Below, in pieces: positions 24,149 through 30,959 of a stretch of 33,199 nucleotides of DNA. The notes under the pieces were generated by a model. The model was not told the origin of the DNA. It made no database searches and saw only the letters and a program-made list of their open reading frames with translations. The position numbers and the translations under genes were made by a program. Source of the stretch: Collinsella aerofaciens (GTDB lineage: Bacteria > Actinomycetota > Coriobacteriia > Coriobacteriales > Coriobacteriaceae); NCBI RefSeq assembly GCF_019131995.1, contig NZ_JAHONA010000024.1, forward strand, positions 1 through 33,199. Direction: 5' to 3'. Position 1 is the stretch's first letter. Each line of letters starts with the position of its first letter.

Positions 24149-24940
24149 CTAGCTTCTCGCCTTCCGATACCCCGTGGCAAACGAAGGGTCGTAAAGCTTG
24201 CTGCGCTCGTACGACTCCGCTTGCGCGCCATCGTGCGCAAGCCCGCCGCGAGCTCCGAGCACGCGGCCCACCACCACGAGCGCCGTGCGGTCGATGCCCT
24301 CTCGCGCGCCCGCATCGGCGAGCGTGCCCACTGTGCAGCGCACCACGCGCTCCTCAGGCCAGGTCGCCTTGTACACGAGCGCCGCCGGCTCGTCGGAGCT
24401 GCGGCCCGCGGCCAAAAGCTCGGCGGAAAGCTCGGCGAGCATACCCGAGCTCAGGAAGATGACCATAGTCGAGCCGCTTTCCGCCATGGTGCGCATGCCC
24501 TCGCCCGCGGGCATGGAGGTGCGCCCGGAAAGCCGCGTGATCACGACCGACTGGCTGATTCCCGGCAGCGTGTATTCCTGGCGAAGCGCCGCCGCGGCAC
24601 CGCAAAAGCTCGACACGCCGGGCACCACCTCGTAGTCCACGCCGCGCGCGCCGAGCGCGTCCATCTGCTCCTGGATGGCGCCGTACAGGCACGGGTCGCC
24701 CGTGTGCAGGCGCACCACTTCCTCGCCCCGCGCATCTGCCGCGCACATCACGTCGAGCACTTCCTCCAAGGTCATGTGCGCGCTGTCGTAGACGATGCAG
24801 GGTTCCTTGCACTCAGCGAGCAGCTCGGGGTTCACAAGGCTCCCCGCCCAAACGACCACGTCGGCCGCGCGCAGAAGACGCACCCCGCGCAGCGTGATAA
24901 GGTCGGCGGCGCCCGAACCTGCGCCAACGATATGAATCAT
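24149..24940 (-). CDS. cbiF: Cobalt-precorrin-4 C11-methyltransferase
   Basis: This 263-residue SAM-dependent methyltransferase acts at C11 and is the first gene of the minus-strand run. Family marks are IHIVGAGSGAADLITLRG at the start, VVWAGSLVNPELL, RLHTGDPCLYGAI, YEVVPGVSSFCGAAAAL and TRLSGRTSMP. The ATG at 24940 follows a GGGAAGG Shine-Dalgarno-like stretch. The C-terminal 25 residues are basic and variable. Its leader contains the 26-bp perfect hairpin at 24975-25036. No cobalamin riboswitch was recognised on this strand. Confidence 0.95.
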   Translation of the reverse strand: MIHIVGAGSGAADLITLRGVRLLRAADVVVWAGSLVNPELLAECKEPCIVYDSAHMTLEEVLDVMCAADARGEEVVRLHTGDPCLYGAIQEQMDALGARGVDYEVVPGVSSFCGAAAALRQEYTLPGISQSVVITRLSGRTSMPAGEGMRTMAESGSTMVIFLSSGMLAELSAELLAAGRSSDEPAALVYKATWPEERVVRCTVGTLADAGAREGIDRTALVVVGRVLGARGGLAHDGAQAESYERSKLYDPSFATGYRKARS

Positions 24941-24974
24941 CCGAGCCTTCCCTTCCCGTTTCTCGTCGCAACTG

Positions 24975-25036
24975 TTTGCGTCGCCCTTCGCGCAGCGGGC
25001 AAAACACGGCGCCCGCTGCGCGAAGGGCGACGCAAA
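24975..25036. repeat. Perfect 26-bp inverted repeat between the divergent B12 operons
   Basis: Bases 24975-25000 are exactly complementary to 25011-25036 around the ten-base loop AAAACACGGC. It lies between cbiF (starting at 24940) and the plus-strand promoter near 25073. No T-run follows on either strand, so it is not a standard intrinsic terminator. In RNA of the minus strand it would form a very stable stem ending 34 bases before the cbiF start codon. It could be a repeat insertion, an insulator or a leader structure. Confidence 0.85.
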
Positions 25037-25072
25037 TACGCAGGCAGGAGGCGCAATGCCGCCCGCCCTGGC

Positions 25073-25101
25073 TTTACACGCCCGCAAGCGCCCACTATGA
25101 T
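25073..25101 (+). promoter_or_regulatory. Promoter of the riboswitch-controlled cbiK/transport operon
   Basis: TTTACA (25073-25078) and TATGAT (25096-25101) are separated by 17 bases, a near-consensus sigma-70-type promoter. Transcription would start near 25108, right at the beginning of the cobalamin riboswitch, and continue to cbiK at 25400. Confidence 0.75.
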
Positions 25102-25104
25102 AGT

Positions 25105-25282
25105 AACAGTTTCGGCAACGAGCATATGACAATCGGATAAAAGGAAATGACCGGCGCGGCGCCCGCACAGCCCGCGCTGGCTTGCGGAGGGAACCAGGTG
25201 GGAATCCTGGGCAAGGGACATTACTGTATAGGACGCGCGGGCGAACCGCCTCGCGCCCCAAGCCAGACTGCTTCGCCTTTTC
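25105..25282 (+). promoter_or_regulatory. Cobalamin riboswitch
   Basis: The leader contains the conserved core GGGAACCAGGTGGGAATCC followed by GGGACATTACTGTA (about 25188-25228). Downstream is AGCCAGACTGC (25261-25271), a B12-box-like element that would pair in the core. Boundaries are approximate. A small hairpin (25285-25299) and another, ACCCC/GGGGT followed by TTTTCTTT (25317-25340), could form the expression platform, the latter a weak terminator. The rest of the leader up to 25399 shows no reading frame with a ribosome-binding site. It predicts that high adenosyl- or methylcobalamin turns down cbiK and the transport genes. Confidence 0.83.
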
Positions 25283-25399
25283 CTCACGGCATCGCCGTGG
25301 CGTTAGCTCCTTGTGAACCCCGAGGGGTGCGCTTTTCTTTCGCTTGTGCCGACAAGCAACTGTCGCCGGGGGACCGGCAAACCGAGGAAAGGAAAAACC

Positions 25400-26326
25400 A
25401 TGTCCGACCAGATGTCACGCCGCGGCTTCATGGGCGCCGCAGCAACCGGAGCCGTCGCGCTCGCCGGAGTCGCGCTCGCGGGCTGCTCCAACACCTCCGC
25501 GAGTTCCGAGAAATCGAGTGAAAAGGAGAAGGCCGTGAAGCCGGTCATCCTCGTCACGAGCTTCGGCACGAGCTACAACGACTCGCGCCACATCACCATC
25601 GGCGCCATCGAAGACGCTATCCGCGAGAAGTACTGGCAGGACTACGACATCCGCCGCGCCTTCACCGCGCAGATCATCATCGACAAGCTGAAGAAGCGCG
25701 ACGGTATCACGATCGACAACATAACCGAGGCGCTCGACCGCTGCGTGGAAGACGGCGTGAAGGAAATCGTCGTGCAGCCGACGCATCTCATGGGCGGCCT
25801 GGAATACACCGACGTGAAAGACGAGCTCGACAAGTACGCCGACAAGTTCGATAAGATCTCGCTCGGCGACCCGCTGCTCACCTCCGACGACGACTACAAG
25901 AAGGTGGCCGCAGCCATTAAGGAAAACATGGCGTCCTTCGACGACGGCAAGACGGCGCTGTGCCTCATGGGCCACGGCACCGAAGCCGATTCCAACGCCG
26001 ACTATGCCAAGATGCAGGAAGTGTTCAAGAACGAGGGCTTGACGCAGTTCTTCGTCGGCACCGTCGAGGCTGAACCGACCTGCGAGGATGTTATCGCCGC
26101 CGCGAGCGCCGCAGGCTACAAGAAGGCCGTGCTCGCGCCGTTCATGGTGGTCGCGGGCGACCACGCGAACAACGACATGGCAGACGAGACCGACCCCGAC
26201 AGCTGGGCTGCGAAGTTCGTGGCCGCCGGCTTCGAAGTGACGTGCCTGCTCCAGGGTCTGGGACAGAACGTCGCGGTCGACGACATCTACGTCTCGCACG
26301 TGGACGACGCCATCGCCAAGCTGTAA
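25400..26326 (+). CDS. cbiK: Exported CbiK-type sirohydrochlorin cobaltochelatase (Tat lipoprotein)
   Basis: This 308-residue protein belongs to the CbiK chelatase family, which inserts Co(II) (or Fe(II)) into sirohydrochlorin. The chelatase domain starts near 47 (KPVILVTSFGTSYNDSR). The metal-site histidines are His192 in LMGHGTEAD and His255 in AGDHANNDM, spaced as in characterised CbiK. His129 (QPTHLMGG) is a further candidate ligand. Unlike cytoplasmic CbiK, it has a twin-arginine motif (SRRGF, 6-10), a hydrophobic core and a lipobox LAGC with Cys29. This points to folded export and lipid anchoring outside the membrane. GAGGAAAGGA at 25385-25394 sets the start. It opens the riboswitch-controlled operon before a BtuCDF-like importer. 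Periplasmic CbiK forms in Desulfovibrio are the nearest known parallel. Its role could be metal or tetrapyrrole handling rather than biosynthesis. Confidence 0.92.
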   Translation: MSDQMSRRGFMGAAATGAVALAGVALAGCSNTSASSEKSSEKEKAVKPVILVTSFGTSYNDSRHITIGAIEDAIREKYWQDYDIRRAFTAQIIIDKLKKRDGITIDNITEALDRCVEDGVKEIVVQPTHLMGGLEYTDVKDELDKYADKFDKISLGDPLLTSDDDYKKVAAAIKENMASFDDGKTALCLMGHGTEADSNADYAKMQEVFKNEGLTQFFVGTVEAEPTCEDVIAAASAAGYKKAVLAPFMVVAGDHANNDMADETDPDSWAAKFVAAGFEVTCLLQGLGQNVAVDDIYVSHVDDAIAKL

Positions 26327-26335
26327 ACTCGCCGC

Positions 26336-26407
26336 GCACGGGGCGCCGGTCGCGTCCCCGTGCAACGGGCATGCGCCTTCCCCGACTGACGGCGCACGCC
26401 CGTTGCA
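26336..26407 (+). other. Two overlapping hairpins in the cbiK-lipoprotein intergenic region
   Basis: GCACGGGG (26336-26343) pairs with CCCCGTGC (26356-26363). A 17-bp stem with one mismatch forms between 26361-26377 and 26391-26407. The two stems share three bases, so they are largely exclusive. No T-run follows. They could cause partial termination or mRNA processing that separates cbiK expression from the downstream transport genes. Confidence 0.5.
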
Positions 26408-26470
26408 TTCGCATCCCGCCCGCCCACCGCACGGCGCGGGCGGTCGGAGCGATTGAAAGGAACCCCCTCC

Positions 26471-27004
26471 ATGTTGAAGAAAACCCTCGCCTTCGCCCTG
26501 TCAGCGGCGCTTTTCGCGTTCTCGCTCGCCGGCTGCGGCGGAAATTCAATCGACAGCGCAAAGGCAAGCGATGCCGATTCCCAGGAAAAGACCGAACAGG
26601 CGGCCGATGCGCCCGAGGGCGCAAGCGCTGCCCCCATCACCGCCGACAAGGTGGCCGACGGCACCTATCCGATCACCGTAGATTCCAGCTCGAACATGTT
26701 CAGGATTGTGGACGCCCAGCTCATCGTGGAAAACGGCTCCATGCACTGCGTGATGACGCTTTCCGGCACGGGCTACGGCAAGCTCTTCATGGGCACGGGC
26801 GACGAGGCTGCCGCCGCGAGCGAGGCCGACTTCATCCCCTATGTGGAAAACGCGGAAGGCAAGTACACCTACGACGTGCCCGTTGAAGCGCTCGACGAGG
26901 ACACCGCCTGCGCCGCGTGGAGTATTAGAAAAGAGCAGTGGTACGACCGCACGCTCGTGTTCGAATCCGCCGGCGTCGATCTGCGCGCCGACGCACTGAA
27001 GTAA
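26471..27004 (+). CDS. Small lipoprotein with NEAT-like/iron-transport-associated-type domain
   Basis: This 177-residue exported lipoprotein has the signal peptide MLKKTLAFALSAALFAFSLA and lipobox LAGC with Cys22. A Ser/Glu/Ala-rich spacer (about 25-60) leads to one beta-rich domain (about 62-170, from ADGTYPITVD to WYDRTLVFES). The same domain pattern recurs at the N-terminus of the next gene product, including the spacing of V..G..., Y..F..P, LDED and the closing Y..TL.F. This suggests a shared ligand-binding module. By context (exported chelatase, BtuCDF-like importer, cobalamin riboswitch) it may bind a tetrapyrrole, corrinoid or cobalt complex at the cell surface. The NEAT-like label is by general pattern only. 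The ATG at 26471 is preceded by GAAAGGA at the right distance. An in-frame start at 26453 lacks one. Confidence 0.8.
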   Translation: MLKKTLAFALSAALFAFSLAGCGGNSIDSAKASDADSQEKTEQAADAPEGASAAPITADKVADGTYPITVDSSSNMFRIVDAQLIVENGSMHCVMTLSGTGYGKLFMGTGDEAAAASEADFIPYVENAEGKYTYDVPVEALDEDTACAAWSIRKEQWYDRTLVFESAGVDLRADALK

Positions 27005-27008
27005 CGCC

Positions 27009-28580
27009 ATGCGGTCGATTCTTCCCAAGGGGGAAAGCAGGAAGCGTCGCAGCATCGCGGTGCGCGCGATCGCCTGCGTTCTCGTCGCCCTGTTCGCGCT
27101 TCCCTTCGCGGGGTGCAGTGCGAGCCCGAACGCGACCGGTGGCACGGCAGGCTCTCAGGAATACACTGTGAGCGTCTCGCTCTCCGGCGGGTCAGGGCGC
27201 GCAAGCATCGCCTCACCCACCACAATTGTGAAGGATGGCGACACCTACACCGCGACCATCACCTGGTCGAGTTCGAACTACGACAAAATGACCGTCAACG
27301 GCGTGGACTACGCGCCCGTAAACGACGGCGGCAACTCCACGTTCGAGATACCCGTCACGCTCGACGAGGACATCGCCGTGTCGGCCGAGACCGTCGCCAT
27401 GTCGACGCCGCACACCATCGACTACACGCTCCACTTCGACTCATCCACCATGAAGGAGAAATCGGGCGACGATGCAAGCGGCGGCTCCCCTGCGGGAACG
27501 GCTTCAAGCGCCGCGGCCGACTTCCACAACGCCGATTTGGGCTGCGGCTGGGAGCCGACGGGGGCGCTTCAGCTTGAATACGCCGAGCACTTCACTGTCG
27601 ACGAGTACGAAGGCGGCCTGCGGCTTATCTGCATTTCGAACGGGGAGCGCTTCCTCGTGGTACCGCAAGATGCAAAGGTACCTGATGGGTTGAGCTCCGA
27701 CATCGCGGTCATAAGGCGTCCCGCCAACAAGGTGTACCTCGTGTCGTCGGCGACGATGTGCCTGGTCGACGCGCTCGATGCGAACGACAACATCCTCATG
27801 TCGGGCACGAAGGCCGACGATTGCTCGGTCGCGGGCTTCAAAAGCGCACTCGAAAGTGGGGCGATCGCCTACGGCGGCAAGTACAGCGCGCCCGACTACG
27901 AGCGAATATCGGCCTCGGGCTGCACGCTCGCCATCGAAAACACCATGATCAACCACACGCCCGATGTGAAGGAAAAGCTGCAGAAGCTCGGGCTCGTCGT
28001 GCTCACCGAACAGTCGTCGAGCGAGCCCGAAGCACTCGGGCGCGTCGAGTGGATTAAGCTTTTCGGCGTCCTGTTCGACAAGGAAGACGAGGCCGCGCAC
28101 CTGTTCAACGAGCAGAAGGCCCGCGTCGAGCAAACGTCGAGGCTCGCGTCGTCAGGTAAAACCGTGGCGTATTTCTACATTAACTCGAACGGGGCCGCCG
28201 TCACGCGGCGGGCGGGCGACTACGTGGCGCAGATGATCGAGCTTGCAGGCGGCAACTACGCGCTCGATGACGCGCAGGCGGCGTCGACGTCAGGTTCGTC
28301 AGTAACGCTCGAAATGGAGCGCTTCTACGCGACGGCGAAGGATGCCGACATTATCGTCTACAACGGCACCATCGACGAATCGGTTGCCACCTTGAACGAC
28401 TTCGTAGGCAAAAACGCGCTATTGTCGCAGTTCAAAGCCGTGAAGAACGGCAACGTCTGGGTCACAAGCGCCGACATGTACCAGCAGATGACTTCCAGCG
28501 CCGACATTATCGACGAGCTGCACGGGGCGTTCACCGGCGATGACGCGAGCAACTTCCATTATCTGAGGAAGCTCGGCTAG
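27009..28580 (+). CDS. ABC transporter substrate-binding lipoprotein (BtuF/FepB-like) with extra N-terminal domain
   Basis: This 523-residue surface lipoprotein has the lipobox FAGC with Cys36. A beta-rich domain (about 50-148) is related to that of the preceding lipoprotein. A substrate-binding domain of the iron/B12 type (Peripla_BP_2-like) follows from about 185 to 520. Visible landmarks include VAYFYINSNGAAVTRRAGDYVAQMIELAGG-type phrasing in short blocks, ADIIVYNGTIDES and VKNGNVWVTSADMYQQ, as expected for this class. It should deliver a chelated metal or corrinoid to the permease. It begins 4 bases after the previous stop and ends 4 bases before the permease start, so co-expression is clear. 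The ligand is not determinable from sequence. Confidence 0.88.
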   Translation: MRSILPKGESRKRRSIAVRAIACVLVALFALPFAGCSASPNATGGTAGSQEYTVSVSLSGGSGRASIASPTTIVKDGDTYTATITWSSSNYDKMTVNGVDYAPVNDGGNSTFEIPVTLDEDIAVSAETVAMSTPHTIDYTLHFDSSTMKEKSGDDASGGSPAGTASSAAADFHNADLGCGWEPTGALQLEYAEHFTVDEYEGGLRLICISNGERFLVVPQDAKVPDGLSSDIAVIRRPANKVYLVSSATMCLVDALDANDNILMSGTKADDCSVAGFKSALESGAIAYGGKYSAPDYERISASGCTLAIENTMINHTPDVKEKLQKLGLVVLTEQSSSEPEALGRVEWIKLFGVLFDKEDEAAHLFNEQKARVEQTSRLASSGKTVAYFYINSNGAAVTRRAGDYVAQMIELAGGNYALDDAQAASTSGSSVTLEMERFYATAKDADIIVYNGTIDESVATLNDFVGKNALLSQFKAVKNGNVWVTSADMYQQMTSSADIIDELHGAFTGDDASNFHYLRKLG

Positions 28581-28584
28581 CGCC

Positions 28585-29625
28585 ATGAGAAGCCGGCTTT
28601 CCATGACATACGACGAATCGGGGCGCGCCGCGCGGTGTCGCGTCGTGACGGCGCTGCTCGCTGTTGCCCTCATCGTGCTCGTCGGGGCCAACCTGTGCAT
28701 CGGGAGCGTGCTCGTGCCCGCAGACCACATCCCCGGCATCCTTTCGGGCGGCGCGGCCAATTCCATGGAAATCCAGATCATCTGGGAGATTCGTCTGCCG
28801 CGCGTGCTTTCAGCCGTGCTTCTCGGCGGGGCACTTTCGCTCTCCGGGTTCCTGCTGCAGACGTTTTTCAACAACCCCATCGCCGACCCGTTCATCTTGG
28901 GCGTCTCCTCGGGCGCAAAGTTCGTCGTCGCGCTTACGATGATCGTACTTCTGGGCGCGAACCAGGCCATGTCCTCGCCGGCCATGGTGGCCGCAGCGTT
29001 TCTGGGATCGCTTATCACCATCGGCTTCGTGCTCCTCATCGCACGGCGCATAAGTTCCATGGCCATGCTCATCGTGGCGGGCGTCATGGTGGGATACATC
29101 TGCTCGGCGGCGACGAACTTTCTCATCGCCTTCGCCGACGACCAGTCCATCGTGAACCTGCACAACTGGTCTTTGGGTAGCTTCTCGGGTTCGAGCTGGG
29201 ACGACATCGCGGTCATCGCGGTCGTGGTGATCACCGTGAGCGCATGCGTATTCGCGATATCGAAGCCCCTTTCCGCCTTCCAGCTGGGAGAAGCCTACGC
29301 GAAAAGCGTCGGCGTGAACGTCGCACGCTTCCGCGTGGTGCTCGTCCTTCTAGCGAGCATGCTCTCCGCCTGCGTGACCGCGTTCGCTGGTCCGGTGTCG
29401 TTCGTAGGCATCGCGGTTCCGCATCTCGTTAAGTCGGCGCTGAAGTCGTCGAAGCCCATCCGCGTGATTCCTGCGTGCTTCTTGGGAGGCGCCATCTTCT
29501 GCGCGGGCTGCGATTTGATCGCGCGCACGCTGTTCTCCCCCGTCGAGCTTTCCATCAGCGCCGTCACCGCCATCTTCGGCGCGCCGGTGGTTATCGCACT
29601 CATGTTGAAGAAACGAGTGAGGTAG
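28585..29625 (+). CDS. ABC transporter permease, BtuC/FecCD family
   Basis: This 346-residue polytopic membrane protein belongs to the family importing iron-siderophores, heme and cobalamin. Landmarks are IRLPRVLSAVLLGGALSLSG, NNPIADPFILGVSSGA (the most conserved stretch), NWSLGSFSGSSWDD, and PVSFVGIAVPHLVK near the C-terminus, which contacts the ATPase. About ten hydrophobic helices can be traced. The next start codon follows its stop without a gap. The cobalamin riboswitch upstream favours a corrinoid or cobalt-related substrate over iron, but this is inference. Confidence 0.95.
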   Translation: MRSRLSMTYDESGRAARCRVVTALLAVALIVLVGANLCIGSVLVPADHIPGILSGGAANSMEIQIIWEIRLPRVLSAVLLGGALSLSGFLLQTFFNNPIADPFILGVSSGAKFVVALTMIVLLGANQAMSSPAMVAAAFLGSLITIGFVLLIARRISSMAMLIVAGVMVGYICSAATNFLIAFADDQSIVNLHNWSLGSFSGSSWDDIAVIAVVVITVSACVFAISKPLSAFQLGEAYAKSVGVNVARFRVVLVLLASMLSACVTAFAGPVSFVGIAVPHLVKSALKSSKPIRVIPACFLGGAIFCAGCDLIARTLFSPVELSISAVTAIFGAPVVIALMLKKRVR

Positions 29626-30864
29626 ATGGGGGAATTCATGCCGCGGCCCAAAACGCTCAGAGGGGAGTCGAACCTCGAAACCCCGGTCGCAACGAAGGCT
29701 GACGGAGCGCCGCTTTTCCGCATAAGCGACCTGTCGGCGGGCTACGACAAGAAGGTCGTAGTCGAAGGCGTCGAGCTGGAGGTTCGCGCGGGCGACGTCG
29801 TGGCGCTCATCGGGCCGAACGGCTCGGGCAAGTCGACCATCTTGAAAACCATCACACGCCATCTGGCACCGCTTGCCGGCGCGGTCGAGCTCGACGGGCG
29901 GGAGATTTCCCGATGGAAGACGGCGGAGTTCGCAAGGAACCTTGCCGTTATGCTGACAGATCGACCCCGGACCGAGCTCCTCACCTGCCGCGATATCATA
30001 GAGGCGGGAAGGCATCCCTACACCGGGCGAATGGGCACATTCTCGCCCGACGACCATAGTCGGGTCGACGAGGCCATGAAAACCGCACATGTGGAAGAGT
30101 TCGCCGAGCGCGACTTCATGCAGATAAGCGACGGGCAACGCCAGCGCGTCATGCTCGCACGCGCCATCGCACAGGATCCGCGTGTGCTCGTGCTCGACGA
30201 GCCCACGTCATATCTCGATATCCGCTACCAGATCGACCTGCTGCGAATACTTCGCCACCTTGCGAAATCGCGGAATGTGGCTGTCATCATGTCCATCCAC
30301 GAACTCGAGCTCGCGCAGAAAAGCGCCGACAAGGTGATTTGCGTGAAGGACGGCCGGGTCTTCCGCGCCGGCGCACCCGAGGACATATTCACGCGCGAGA
30401 CGATTGGCGAGCTCTACGGCCTTCAACATGGCACCTTCAACGAGCGCTTCGGCAGCGTGGAAATTGGGCGCCCACACGGCGATGCGCACACGTTCGTCAT
30501 CGCCGGCGCAGGTACGGGGTCAGCTGTGTTTCGCCAGCTAATCCGGCAGGGCAAGGCGTTCTACGCGGGCGTTCTGCACGAAGGGGACATCGACTGCGAG
30601 CTTGCGCGCGACCTGGCGACGGAATGCGTGGCCGAGCGCGCCTTCGAGCCGATCGGGGATAAAACCATAGCCCGCGCCAAAGAGCTCCTCGTCCACTGCG
30701 CGCGTCTTATCGTGTGCCCCGCCGCCTTCGGCACCATAAACGCCCGCAACGCAGAGCTCGTCGAGTTCGCACGCTCGCATGGTATCGAGGTCATGCGAGC
30801 GTGCGAAGGCGCATCGGAGGATTCCAAAATTGGAGTGGGAAGGATAAACTGGACTTTCTTTTAA
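29626..30864 (+). CDS. ABC transporter ATP-binding protein (BtuD/FepC-like) with additional C-terminal domain
   Basis: This 412-residue cytoplasmic ATPase pairs with the preceding permease. The nucleotide-binding domain covers about 28-275: Walker A GPNGSGKST (63-71), signature ISDGQ (167-171, in place of LSGGQ), Walker B VLVLDE (186-191), and switch His225. The C-terminal region (about 285-395) is not part of a normal ATPase. It has a glycine-rich start VIAGAGTGSAVFR (291-303), followed by FYAGVLHEGDIDCELARDL and a second alternating beta/alpha stretch, reminiscent of a Rossmann-like regulatory domain. The start is either 29626 or an ATG at 29638 preceded by GGGGGA. The stop is followed immediately by an IS3-type transposase fragment in the same frame. 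Confidence 0.9.
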   Translation: MGEFMPRPKTLRGESNLETPVATKADGAPLFRISDLSAGYDKKVVVEGVELEVRAGDVVALIGPNGSGKSTILKTITRHLAPLAGAVELDGREISRWKTAEFARNLAVMLTDRPRTELLTCRDIIEAGRHPYTGRMGTFSPDDHSRVDEAMKTAHVEEFAERDFMQISDGQRQRVMLARAIAQDPRVLVLDEPTSYLDIRYQIDLLRILRHLAKSRNVAVIMSIHELELAQKSADKVICVKDGRVFRAGAPEDIFTRETIGELYGLQHGTFNERFGSVEIGRPHGDAHTFVIAGAGTGSAVFRQLIRQGKAFYAGVLHEGDIDCELARDLATECVAERAFEPIGDKTIARAKELLVHCARLIVCPAAFGTINARNAELVEFARSHGIEVMRACEGASEDSKIGVGRINWTFF

Positions 30865-30957
30865 GGATCCTCAGGCTACAGCTCCTACGCCGGCAAGGTC
30901 TCCAAGGCGCCGGAGAACCTCAGGAACAGGAATTTCCACGCCGACGAGCCCAACTAG
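30865..30957 (+). pseudogene. IS3-family transposase (OrfB) fragment
   Basis: Directly after the ATPase stop, 30 open codons read GSSGYSSYAGKVSKAPENL and then RNRNFHADEPN before a TAG. IS3-type OrfB proteins carry a similar stretch (YSSY.G..S.APEN.......F.A..PN) just before their catalytic DDE core (usually followed by a W.TD.TEF-type motif). Here it breaks off at that point, two bases before the converging TetR stop codon. There is no start codon or ribosome-binding site. It is best read as an insertion-sequence scar at the right edge of the cobalamin locus. Confidence 0.62.
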
Positions 30958-30959
30958 GC

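Noticed and set aside
24941..25072. Second cobalamin riboswitch on the minus strand before cbiF
   Set aside because: No GGGAA...GGTG or ACTGTA core was found on that strand. The space is largely taken by the 26-bp hairpin.
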